This document shows, in pieces, positions 44,443 to 52,607 of a DNA stretch of 64,000 nt (positions are counted from its first letter, which is position 1; each line of letters opens with the position of its first letter). Under the pieces are notes generated by a model. It was not told the origin of the DNA. It did no database searches and saw only the letters and a program-made list of their open reading frames with translations. Source of the DNA: WTAW01 sp964406575 (lineage in GTDB: Bacteria; Acidobacteriota; Aminicenantia; Aminicenantales; Aminicenantaceae); contig CAYOSH010000004.1 of NCBI GenBank assembly GCA_964406575.1, positions 62,001 to 126,000 on the forward strand, read 5' to 3'. The position numbers were made by a program, and so were the translations under genes.

Positions 44443-46041
44443 TTAGTTCTCTCCTTCTACGGCCGCGTCTTCCGGTTTCAACAGTCCTCTCCTCACGGCC
44501 TCTTCCCTCACTGGTTTCCACCAACCCAGCGGCCGAGACATGACATAGTATTTGACGAGGCGGTCCATATCTTCGGGTTTAGTCAGGAATGTGATGGGGA
44601 TGTAAATCAGCGCACCCAAAACCATCATACTCCAAAACTGAAGATAATCCGGGAGGACCGGAATGACTTTAAACTCCGGGAGAATCCAGACGACCAACCA
44701 GCTGAATCCGAGGTTGGCGATCCAGGAAGAAAGGTATCCCCAGGCATTAAATCGCCACCAGACCACTTGCAAGATATTAGGAAGCCAAATCCCTGCAGCC
44801 ATGATCCAGAGGGCAAAAATGAGCCACTGGGTGATCTCCTGCATCATCAGGCCATAGAGAAAAGAGCCCAGAAGGAGGATTAGAGTGGAAATTCTTCCCA
44901 CCCAAACCAGTTCTTTTTCGCTAGCTTTTGGATTGAAGTAATGATGATAGAGATCCCGGGTAGCGTAAGAGGCTCCCAGATTGAGATGGGTAGAGATGGT
45001 CGAAAGATGGATGGCTACGATGGCAGCGAAGAAAAATCCCACAAGTCCAACAGGTAAAAACTCAAAGCCTAACCGGTACCAAGCCATCTCGGATTCGGCT
45101 GTAGATGGGATGTGGGGATACAAGGAAAAAAAAGCAAGGATCGCAACGGCCCAGAGCGAATTCCGGATTACGATCAAGGCAGAGCCCGACCAGATGCTGT
45201 AGCTGGCATCGCGGACGGTTTTGGCAGATTGAATGCGCTGGGCTTCAGGATACCAGTCGATAGCCGTTCCCATGCCGAAGCCGCCGATCACCGCGATGAC
45301 CAGCATGGTCAAGAACCAGACTAGGGGGAAATCCCCGGATGTAACTCCCGAGAATGCAAAGGGATTCAGCCGCCAGCTCTCTCCCAACGCATCGAGTTTG
45401 GCGATGATGGTGTTGGGCCCACCGGCGGCAACGATCCCCCAAATAGATACGATAACAATGACCGAGAGAGCGATGACGCCCTGCTGAAAATCGGCCATGA
45501 CGACACCCCAGTAGCCGGCAGCCAGGACGTAAATGGCACACACAGAGGAAAAGAGGATGAGGCCGATCCATTCGGGCCACCCGAAGAGTAATCTGCAGAG
45601 TTTGCCCATGGCTATCCCAACCCAACCTAGGACGAACATGTTCATAAAAACCTGCCAGCCTGCGATCCAGCCACGCAGAAGCTCGGCCCCTAGGCCTGAA
45701 AAACGGAGAGTTTGCCATTCGGCCTGGGTATAAGCTAGAGAACGTCGAAAGATGCGGGTTGAGGCAAAAGCGGAGATGGCGCACCAGGCCGAGAAAAAAG
45801 TATACCAGATGCCGCGCAGTCCATATTTATAGATGACTCCACTGACCCAAATCGGAGTATCTGTGGCCGTATGGGTGGCATATACAGAAGCGGCAGGAAG
45901 CCACCAGGGCAGGCCCCGTCCGGCCAGGAAAAAATCCGCCATAGATCTCTTTCCAAGCCTGTAGAAGAGCACCCCACAGAACAGCATGAGAATAATGAAA
46001 GCAAACAGCCAAAACCAGTCTAAGAAGGCGAAATTGACCAT
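44443..46041 (-). CDS. sodium:solute symporter (SSS family) 2
   Basis: This 532-residue transporter has about 13-14 helices and SSS landmarks such as KRSMADFFLAGRGLPWWLPA, TATDTPIWVSGVIY and the late IHLSTISTHLNLGASYATRDLY. It lies 13 bases after nagA on the same strand, so the cargo is likely GlcNAc or a small GlcNAc-containing glycan, which would supply the deacetylase after phosphorylation. This is inference from context. Three small membrane proteins follow without gaps. Confidence 0.92.
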   Translation of the reverse strand: MVNFAFLDWFWLFAFIILMLFCGVLFYRLGKRSMADFFLAGRGLPWWLPAASVYATHTATDTPIWVSGVIYKYGLRGIWYTFFSAWCAISAFASTRIFRRSLAYTQAEWQTLRFSGLGAELLRGWIAGWQVFMNMFVLGWVGIAMGKLCRLLFGWPEWIGLILFSSVCAIYVLAAGYWGVVMADFQQGVIALSVIVIVSIWGIVAAGGPNTIIAKLDALGESWRLNPFAFSGVTSGDFPLVWFLTMLVIAVIGGFGMGTAIDWYPEAQRIQSAKTVRDASYSIWSGSALIVIRNSLWAVAILAFFSLYPHIPSTAESEMAWYRLGFEFLPVGLVGFFFAAIVAIHLSTISTHLNLGASYATRDLYHHYFNPKASEKELVWVGRISTLILLLGSFLYGLMMQEITQWLIFALWIMAAGIWLPNILQVVWWRFNAWGYLSSWIANLGFSWLVVWILPEFKVIPVLPDYLQFWSMMVLGALIYIPITFLTKPEDMDRLVKYYVMSRPLGWWKPVREEAVRRGLLKPEDAAVEGEN

Positions 46042-46054
46042 GTAGACTTCCCTT

Positions 46055-47230
46055 CTAAATCACTGGTTTTCCATAAACGTATGTCTGCTTGATCTGTAAT
46101 TCTTTATCATACACAGTCAAGTTAGCATATTTCCCTTTTTCAATGCTTCCCATAACTTTATCCAAACCGAGTACACGGGCAGGATTGAGAGATGCCATCA
46201 ACACGGCCTCACTAAGAGAAAGATCCGTCCAATCGAGAACATTTTTTACGGCTTTGTTCAGAGTCAACACACTTCCCGCCAAAGAACCGCCGTCCTTAAG
46301 ACGTGTTTCATCACCCTTAACCGTAATGTTGAGTTTGCCCAGGATATAGTCCCCATCTCCCAAGCCAGCCGCAAGTATCGAATCTGTTATCAGGCAAACG
46401 TTTTCCAGGCCTTTCCGATCGAGAACAAGCCTCACAAAAGCAGGATGAACGTGAATGCCATCACAGATGAGCTCGACACTGACCTTCTCCGATTCGAGGA
46501 CTGCCCCTACAACACCGGGTTCCCGATGACGGAATTCAGGTATCGCATTGAAAAAATGAGTCGCATGCGATATTCCAGCCTTGATGCCTTCGAGAGCTTG
46601 TTCGTAGGTCGCACCCGAATGCCCGATGGAAACAACAATCCCATTCTCCCTGAGTGTTTGGATAAAGTGCATATTGTCTTTGACTTCGGGAGCTATTGTA
46701 ACGATCACCTTGAGTCCTCGGGTAGCTTCGATCAGAAGTTGTATCTCTTCTTCTGTGATTTCCTTGATATAATCAGCATTCTGCGCTCCGCACTGCTCCA
46801 CATTGAGAAAGGGGCCTTCGACATGGACGCCTAGAGGCTTGGACACAAGGGGAAATCCAGGAGACTTTTTGACTGTCTCAACAACTTTGAGAATCGATGC
46901 GAACGGGGCCGAAAGCGTTGTCGCAAGAAAAGCAGTGACTCCTGTCCGGGCCAAGTGGCCGCCGATGATGTTGAAGCTCTCCATATCCGCGTCCATGAAA
47001 TCCCTCCCCAGAGCCCCATGGACATGAAGATCGATAAAACCCGGTGAGATGTAGTGATTGCTGTGATCCAGAAAATAGCTCCTGCCGTCCCAGGTGCGCT
47101 CACTCTGCTCATAGATATCTGTAATCCTCTCGCCCTCGATCTCGATGACTGCTTTGGCGAGAACCCTATCTGGAAGGATGACATCTCCCTTGAGGATCGT
47201 TTTCTGAGCCGTTGGATTTTCGCCCTTCAT
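46055..47230 (-). CDS. nagA: N-acetylglucosamine-6-phosphate deacetylase
   Basis: NagA converts GlcNAc-6-P to GlcN-6-P and acetate. The approximately 391 residues include the metal motif PGFIDLHVHG, the GHSGATYEQALEGI and THFFNAI blocks and the catalytic Asp in ITDSILAAGLGDG. ATG at 47228-47230 is preceded by AAGAGG; an upstream ATG 18 codons earlier is less supported. It heads an operon with the symporter and three micro-membrane genes. Its product feeds NagB, encoded about 7 kb away. Confidence 0.95.
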   Translation of the reverse strand: MKGENPTAQKTILKGDVILPDRVLAKAVIEIEGERITDIYEQSERTWDGRSYFLDHSNHYISPGFIDLHVHGALGRDFMDADMESFNIIGGHLARTGVTAFLATTLSAPFASILKVVETVKKSPGFPLVSKPLGVHVEGPFLNVEQCGAQNADYIKEITEEEIQLLIEATRGLKVIVTIAPEVKDNMHFIQTLRENGIVVSIGHSGATYEQALEGIKAGISHATHFFNAIPEFRHREPGVVGAVLESEKVSVELICDGIHVHPAFVRLVLDRKGLENVCLITDSILAAGLGDGDYILGKLNITVKGDETRLKDGGSLAGSVLTLNKAVKNVLDWTDLSLSEAVLMASLNPARVLGLDKVMGSIEKGKYANLTVYDKELQIKQTYVYGKPVI

Positions 47231-47333
47231 TTGATTCCTCTTTTTATTATTTCTAAATATATCCATCAACTCCTCATTTTTCAATGTAAAAATGGAGATT
47301 GTTTCATTTTATGCAAAAACCGTGTCCTGATCG

Positions 47334-47396
47334 GTCTGTTCGGGGAACGGACCCTACACATAAAACTTATTTAGGGAATAGTCCCTACACAGAAAA
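47334..47396. repeat. tandem hairpin repeats upstream of nagA and the M28 gene
   Basis: Two adjacent units each contain a GGG..CCCTACACA hairpin: GTCTGTTCGGGGAACGGAC followed by CCTACACATAAAA (47334-47365), and GGGAATAGTCCCTACACAG (47373-47391). The first unit is matched in reverse orientation at 48931-48955. Confidence 0.55.
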
Positions 47397-47448
47397 TGAG
47401 GTCTGACATTTCATTTCCTTTCCGTTAGACGGCGTCACACCCATAAAG

Positions 47449-47454
47449 TATAAT
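47449..47454 (+). promoter_or_regulatory. candidate -10 for the M28 peptidase gene
   Basis: A perfect TATAAT lies 32 bases before the ATG at 47487. No good -35 is seen at the right spacing. Confidence 0.4.
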
Positions 47455-47486
47455 ACAGGTGATCCCAGGCGTATCACGGAGGAAAG

Positions 47487-48899
47487 ATGGCATCACCTCG
47501 AAAGTGGCTTTTATGTGTGTGTATAATCTTTTCTATCATCATTATCCTGCCCTTATCGGATTCATTTTCTTTCACAGGGTATGCTCAATCAGAAAATCTA
47601 CGGTATCTTGAAACCGCCAAACAGATTTTCCGCAAAGGGATGAGCGAACAGCATGCTTTCGAATACCTCAAAACGATCACAAGTGTGGGCCCCCGGCTTA
47701 CAGGGTCATCCCAGGCTGAAGCAGCCGTGGAGCTCACGCGAAAGCTTATGGAAGAAATGGGATTAGACAATGTTCACCTGGAAGCCACAGAAGTTCCGCA
47801 TTGGGTGCGCGGGGAGGCTGAAGAAGGATGGATCACCTCATCCGGATCTGGAACGATCTCTGTGCCCGTTGCCGCCATTGGAGGGAGTATCGCAACTTTC
47901 TCTGAAGGAATATCCTCGCAAGTTGTCGAGGTTAAGTCTTTCATCGAGCTCAATAAACTCGGTGATCGGGCAAAAGGAAAGATCATCTTCTATAACAAGC
48001 CCATGGATCCGAAGCTCCTCAACACATTTCAAGCTTATGCCGGAGCTGTCGCATACAGAGTTCGAGGGGCTACAGAAGCGGCCAAGCATGGTGCTGTCGG
48101 TGCACTCGTGCGGTCTCTAACGCTCCGGTCCGACGACTATCCTCATACTGGTCTCATGCAGTATGACCCCGGCGTCAAAAAAATTCCTGCGGCTTGCATC
48201 AGCACCAGAGGGGCAGACCTCCTGTCTGATCTTCTCAAAAAGGATCCTGAACTAACATTCGGCATGAAACTCTCGTGCGCAGACCTCGACCCGGAGATCT
48301 CCCACAACGTCGTTGGCGAGATCGAGGGTAGTGAAAAACCAGAAGAGATCATCCTCATGGGAGGACATCTGGACAGCTGGGATTTGAGTCCCGGAGCTCA
48401 CGACGACGGCGCCGGATGTGCGCATTCTCTGGAGGCGATACGTCTGATCAAAGAATCGGGCCTCAAGCCGAAGAGGACGATCAGGGCAGTGATGTTCATG
48501 AATGAGGAATTTGGCGGCTCCGGTGGCCGGGATTATGTTGCCTCGGAGAAAAGACAAAGAGAAATCCATCTGGCCGCCATCGAATCCGACCGAGGGGGTT
48601 TTCTACCTCTTGGATTCGCAGTTGGCGATGCCCAGACAGCTGAAAAATTCAAGAAATGGGAACACTTTTTCCAGTCCATCGGCATGTTCTGGATCCGTCC
48701 GGGTGGTGGAGGCGTGGATATCGCCCCACTCGGTCAACAGGGAACTCTCTTGATCGGGCTTGTGCCTGATTCCCAGCGCTATTTTGACGTCCATCACTCG
48801 GGGAAGGACGTCATCGACACAGTGAATCCCAGAGAGCTGGAGCTAGGCGCGATCGCCATGGCTGTGCTCGCTTATATCCTCGCTGAAGAGGGCGTCTAA
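47487..48899 (+). CDS. exported M28-family zinc aminopeptidase
   Basis: This 470-residue peptidase has a signal peptide (about 35 residues, WLLCVCIIFSIIIILPLS). The protease-associated region is followed by the M28 catalytic domain: metal ligands His294 in GGHLDSWD, Asp306 in HDDGAG, Glu340/341 in NEEFGG, Asp368 and the final His in VHHSGKD. It trims amino acids from peptides outside the cytoplasm. CGGAGGAAAG precedes the ATG. The gene is flanked on both sides by copies of one hairpin repeat in opposite orientation. Confidence 0.92.
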   Translation: MASPRKWLLCVCIIFSIIIILPLSDSFSFTGYAQSENLRYLETAKQIFRKGMSEQHAFEYLKTITSVGPRLTGSSQAEAAVELTRKLMEEMGLDNVHLEATEVPHWVRGEAEEGWITSSGSGTISVPVAAIGGSIATFSEGISSQVVEVKSFIELNKLGDRAKGKIIFYNKPMDPKLLNTFQAYAGAVAYRVRGATEAAKHGAVGALVRSLTLRSDDYPHTGLMQYDPGVKKIPAACISTRGADLLSDLLKKDPELTFGMKLSCADLDPEISHNVVGEIEGSEKPEEIILMGGHLDSWDLSPGAHDDGAGCAHSLEAIRLIKESGLKPKRTIRAVMFMNEEFGGSGGRDYVASEKRQREIHLAAIESDRGGFLPLGFAVGDAQTAEKFKKWEHFFQSIGMFWIRPGGGGVDIAPLGQQGTLLIGLVPDSQRYFDVHHSGKDVIDTVNPRELELGAIAMAVLAYILAEEGV

Positions 48900-48930
48900 C
48901 AGAAAAAAGGCCAGTCCCCCAATAGGTCGA

Positions 48931-48955
48931 TGTAGGATCAGTTCCCCGAACTGAC
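48931..48955. repeat. hairpin repeat, inverted copy downstream of the M28 gene
   Basis: It matches the reverse complement of 47334-47360 at about 22 of 25 positions. It is itself a hairpin with stem CAGTTC/GAACTG around CCC. Confidence 0.6.
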
Positions 48956-48984
48956 TGAAAGAGTAAGAATCGTTCCCCTGTTGT

Positions 48985-49042
48985 CTGATTTCACAATCAC
49001 CAATTGAGACACACAGACACTATTCATCACAGATTTAAGGAT
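48985..49042 (-). repeat. dispersed intergenic repeat, copy D (short form)
   Basis: Read on the minus strand it shows TAAATCTGTGAT, then GTGTCTCAATTGGTGATT, matching 36247-36300. It sits next to the inverted hairpin repeat, so nearly all of the gap 48900-49098 is repeat sequence. Confidence 0.6.
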
Positions 49043-49098
49043 GTTTCCGAGAAAATATCTGGCCTTAAGCTTCAGGCGATAAACTCTGAGCGAGTGCT

Positions 49099-49836
49099 TT
49101 ATCTCCGTTGCATGTCCTCAAAAGTGAACTTGTCCTGCTTTGTGTAACCCTCGGGGACTGAGTATGTGCCCGCTGGAGCAGCTTTTTCGGCGATCTCCAC
49201 GACCTCTTGCACGGTCTTCATATCGGCGCCCATCATGTTCATGCTCATCTCAGACCGCATCTGCCATCCTTTAATCTGCTTGAAGGCATTTAGAGCCTCT
49301 TCGCCTAAGGGCATGGTCGGCGAGAACATCTGGATCATCTTGTCTTGAAACTTCTTCCAGTCGAAGGGCACGTCTTCCGTCGCCCACACTTTCATCTTCA
49401 TTTCCATCGTCATCATCATCATGATGGTCATGGTCACATCGTACTTTTCACATTCTTTCCCCGCAATGGTCTCTTTCTCACCCATTGGCTGCACGGCCAC
49501 GCTGATGTTCATGTTGGCCATCATCTCCGACGCCTGTTCGGGAAGATATTTTGAAATATCCAGGGGCAAGTCCATTTCGATATAGGTTTTTTTCTGACTG
49601 TTCATCCAGAAGACCTTATTCTTCTCCAAGTCGATGATAAAAGACTGATCCTCGCTCAGGCTTGCCATCTTATTATCAGCCAGCCACATATGATTTATGA
49701 CATCTTTAGCAGGTTGAGACTGCCCCATCACTTGGAACGCATCCGTGTGTGTTTTCTGCTGGATGTAGACATCCGCATGCACAAATACAGTCGAGAAGAG
49801 AAAAAAAACGATCAAAACCGATGCATATTTTTTCAT
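49099..49836 (-). CDS. exported DUF4412-family protein
   Basis: This is an approximately 245-residue periplasmic protein. A signal peptide (KKYASVLIVFFLFSTVFVHA) is followed by a beta-rich DUF4412-like domain: an NHMWLADNKMASLSEDQ strand pair, an EKNKVFWMNSQKKTYIEMDL segment and GKECEKYDVTM. Met is unusually frequent (TIMMMMTMEMKMKVWATED and the MSMNMMGADM run), which may be for metal or redox handling. Function is unknown. AAAAGGAGG precedes the ATG at 49834-49836. Confidence 0.78.
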   Translation of the reverse strand: MKKYASVLIVFFLFSTVFVHADVYIQQKTHTDAFQVMGQSQPAKDVINHMWLADNKMASLSEDQSFIIDLEKNKVFWMNSQKKTYIEMDLPLDISKYLPEQASEMMANMNISVAVQPMGEKETIAGKECEKYDVTMTIMMMMTMEMKMKVWATEDVPFDWKKFQDKMIQMFSPTMPLGEEALNAFKQIKGWQMRSEMSMNMMGADMKTVQEVVEIAEKAAPAGTYSVPEGYTKQDKFTFEDMQRR

Positions 49837-50019
49837 TAGGCCTCCTTTTCTTGTCGGGACACATCCAAAAATCGAACCAAATTCATCCGACTTTTTTGAC
49901 CTGAATTCCGTTTGTATCATAGGCAGAGGGGGAAGTCAATCATAACCGATTGACTTCGATACCGTATTGTGCAATATTGATATATTCTATAGATTTTCAG
50001 AGAATACGAGGAGGTTCCG

Positions 50020-50631
50020 ATGAATAAGGCAGCGAGATTCTTCACCATAACCGCATGCCTGCTTCTTATATCGGCTTATGGATTTTCCTATGGCGCTGGG
50101 AACACCTTCTTTTTTAACGCGGCTGGATATTTCCCTACGGAGAGTCAGATCAAAACCGGATATGGGTCTGGGCTTGGAACGACATTGATGCTGACACAAA
50201 ATGTCGTGTTCTCCCTCGAATTCAAATACGCGAGGTTCTCCGTTGATCCAGAGGAAGGGAAGTTTTTGGCCGGGAACCTCACCTTAACTCCGATCATCGC
50301 GAACTTTCAGTATTATTTTAATCCCAATGCATCCTTCTCGCCCTATGTCTTCGGTGGAGTCAGTTTCGTATTTGCACGCTTTAACGCCGAAGCACGTCAG
50401 ATCGGCGAAGAAGCTTTAATAACAAAGCAAGATCCAAAAAATGGCTTGGGATTTCAAGGCGGCCTGGGAGCCACATTCAGTGTCTCAGAAAGAGTGGCCA
50501 TTTTTTTTGAAGGGTATTATCTGTACAGGCAAGCAGTGGTCGAGACGTCCTTTTTAACGGGAGCCCAGGGACAGTTCGACACGAACTTGAGTCATCTCGG
50601 TGTTCTTGTGGGCCTGAAATACTACTACTAA
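50020..50631 (+). CDS. outer-membrane beta-barrel protein
   Basis: This 203-residue protein has a signal peptide (FFTITACLLLISAYGFSYGAG). It then shows alternating polar/hydrophobic strands typical of an 8-stranded barrel (VVFSLEFKYARFSV, NFQYYFNPNASFSPYVFGGVSF, RVAIFFEGYYLYR) and ends in GVLVGLKYYY with an aromatic terminus, as needed for barrel insertion. GAGGAGG precedes the ATG. It supports a diderm envelope; no specific substrate can be assigned. Confidence 0.82.
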   Translation: MNKAARFFTITACLLLISAYGFSYGAGNTFFFNAAGYFPTESQIKTGYGSGLGTTLMLTQNVVFSLEFKYARFSVDPEEGKFLAGNLTLTPIIANFQYYFNPNASFSPYVFGGVSFVFARFNAEARQIGEEALITKQDPKNGLGFQGGLGATFSVSERVAIFFEGYYLYRQAVVETSFLTGAQGQFDTNLSHLGVLVGLKYYY

Positions 50632-50706
50632 GCGATAACATTTAGAAAACACTCCAGTCGCTAACGCGACACCCAAAACCCCTTCACAGAAAAGGCCTAC
50701 TCACTT

Positions 50707-51783
50707 TCAATAGACACATGTTTTCGCCTCTTCAGCATATGCTTCGAGGAGTTCGATGTCTGCCTCGAAAAAATGATCCGACGTAGACAGAATATAACCG
50801 CCCCCTTCGCCTGCTTCCTCAAAACACCTTCGCACAGCCGCGCGCGTCTCAGCAGGACGGCATCCCTTAAAGTGATGGAATTGGTCAAAACCTCCGATCA
50901 GGCACACACGATGTCCGATCTGCTTTTTTGCCCTTGCAAGGTCAGCGTCCCCACCAAGAGAAGACGGCGTGAACGTTTCCATCGCGTCTGGTTTCATACC
51001 AGCGATCATATCTAGAAGTGGCATCATCCCCCCGCATGTGTGGTAGACCACGCGCTGTCCGGCATTGTGGGCGGCGTCGATAAGTTCTGCATCATAAGGG
51101 GCTCCTTTCATGGATTGGATGAAGCGGACTTTCCTTGCCTTTAAGATGGCCAGAAATTCATGCACCCACACAGGATCATCGTACGTGGCCATGATGAGGT
51201 CTCCGATGCCGTAAAGAACAGCCGCATCCTGCCAACAGCCGGGTTGGCCGTAGATGTCGAACCCGGGAATTGTCCCTCGGACCAATCCGCGTTCGCCAAA
51301 GGCCTCTGCTTCACGAGCCACGACATTGGCATCGCACAAGGGCACTGGAGCATATTTGGCAAAGATATCGATCTCCGACTTGTCTTTGATGAGGCGCTCC
51401 GTCACCCATGTTGTCTGCTCATCGCTCTGTAAAGCCATCGTGAGAGTCCTCTTCGGAGTGACACAACGGTAGCGCACAGATCTATATTTTGGATCGGAAA
51501 TATAGTCCTTTTGGATGATCCAGTTGTTCGTTAAGATGTACCTGGGCTGCAGAGAATTCTCCCTCTGTTGAAAAGGATCAAAGTAATCCCCTTTAGATGG
51601 ATCTGGCCTCTGAGCGACCACCCAATGGATTGGATCCAATCCAAAATGATCGAAAAACTCCTGGACAGAGATTCCGTCCATTGTGTGCTCGAGAAAATAG
51701 GGCATAACGTGGTGGGTTGTCACAGGAAGCCGGTCCGTTTTCTTCCGTTCCAGTGCCGTCAAGAGCCTCTGTTTCGAATCCAT
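50707..51783 (-). CDS. uroporphyrinogen decarboxylase-family protein
   Basis: This is an approximately 358-residue TIM-barrel protein of the URO-D/MtaA-like superfamily. Landmarks are the start KQRLLTALERKKTDRLPV, YHTCGGMMPLLDMIAGMKPDAMETFTP and CLIGGFDQFHHFKG, ending with the STSDHFFEAD loop. Many members of this family outside heme synthesis are corrinoid-dependent methyltransferases, so a heme role is not assumed; no heme genes are near. ATG at 51781-51783 is supported by family similarity; upstream codons are out of family. Confidence 0.83.
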   Translation of the reverse strand: MDSKQRLLTALERKKTDRLPVTTHHVMPYFLEHTMDGISVQEFFDHFGLDPIHWVVAQRPDPSKGDYFDPFQQRENSLQPRYILTNNWIIQKDYISDPKYRSVRYRCVTPKRTLTMALQSDEQTTWVTERLIKDKSEIDIFAKYAPVPLCDANVVAREAEAFGERGLVRGTIPGFDIYGQPGCWQDAAVLYGIGDLIMATYDDPVWVHEFLAILKARKVRFIQSMKGAPYDAELIDAAHNAGQRVVYHTCGGMMPLLDMIAGMKPDAMETFTPSSLGGDADLARAKKQIGHRVCLIGGFDQFHHFKGCRPAETRAAVRRCFEEAGEGGGYILSTSDHFFEADIELLEAYAEEAKTCVY

Positions 51784-51837
51784 CCCACCCAATCTACCAC
51801 CTCCCGAATAATTTTTAAATATTTTTACAAAAATCCC

Positions 51838-51867
51838 TTGACATATATGTATAAACTGTGCATATAT
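51838..51867 (+). promoter_or_regulatory. vapBC promoter and likely operator
   Basis: TTGACA (51838-51843) is followed 17-18 bases later by a CATATA/ATATAT -10. An inverted repeat ATATATG...CATATAT overlaps the promoter, suiting autoregulation by the antitoxin. The predicted transcript start is within a few bases of ATG codons at 51868 and 51874. Confidence 0.5.
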
Positions 51868-51873
51868 ATGCAT

Positions 51874-52071
51874 ATGAGAACAACACTCAACATCGATGAC
51901 AGGCTCCTCGGTAAAGCCGCTGAACTGACGGGAATCACAGAAAAAACATCTTTGGTCAGGCGAGGCTTAGAGGCCCTCATCGCCCTCGAAAGCAGCAAAA
52001 GATTGGCCCGGCTGGAAGGTACGGAGAAATTTCTTCGAGTGAAAGACAGAAGGAGTATTCGTAAAAATTAA
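51874..52071 (+). CDS. VapB-type (DUF2191) antitoxin
   Basis: This 65-residue ribbon-helix-helix antitoxin begins RTTLNIDDRLLGKAAELTGI and continues KTSLVRRGLEALIALESSKRLARLEG, the standard VapB layout. A toxin-neutralising tail follows. The vapC gene starts two bases after the stop. No ribosome site precedes the ATG; it appears leaderless. A second ATG two codons earlier is possible. Confidence 0.9.
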   Translation: MRTTLNIDDRLLGKAAELTGITEKTSLVRRGLEALIALESSKRLARLEGTEKFLRVKDRRSIRKN

Positions 52072-52073
52072 AT

Positions 52074-52439
52074 ATGGTTCTAGCCGACACCTCCATTTGG
52101 GTCTCACATTTGCGAGACAAAAATCCCCCGCATAAATCCCTGTTGATGAAAGGGCTTGTCGTTTGCCATCCCTCAATCATAGGCGACCTGGCATGCGGCA
52201 ATCTGAAGAATCGAGACGAGATCCTATCACTCCTTGAAGCCCTTCCAGCGGCGACTCCAGCCACCCATGATGAAGTCCTTCACTTTATCGATACGAATCA
52301 ACTCATGGGAATCGATCTCAATTATTCAGATGTTCATCTTCTCGCTTCTGCGCTTCTCTCCACTGCCCTCATATGGACCAAGGATAAAAATCTTCAGGAA
52401 GCTGCCGACCAACTGAGGATCGCTTATCATCCGAAATAG
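52074..52439 (+). CDS. VapC-type PIN-domain ribonuclease toxin
   Basis: This 121-residue PIN-domain endoribonuclease carries the acidic active site in LADTSIWVSHL, GDLACGN, YSDVHLLA and WTKDKNL. VapC toxins cleave tRNA or rRNA until bound by VapB. It is coupled to vapB. The motif set is intact, so the module is probably active. Confidence 0.92.
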   Translation: MVLADTSIWVSHLRDKNPPHKSLLMKGLVVCHPSIIGDLACGNLKNRDEILSLLEALPAATPATHDEVLHFIDTNQLMGIDLNYSDVHLLASALLSTALIWTKDKNLQEAADQLRIAYHPK

Positions 52440-52607
52440 GTTTTCATACGAACACAAATATTTTTAGAGCGTTCTTTTTTCTTTTTTTCTCGAAAAAAAC
52501 ATGAGGGACAATGAAAGATTTTCGAAAATTTATAAAGATCTGGTCCAATTGCTGGATTGATTTTTTTTGAAACCTAGCGCGTATTTCGAAAACGGAATCG
52601 GTTCTTT

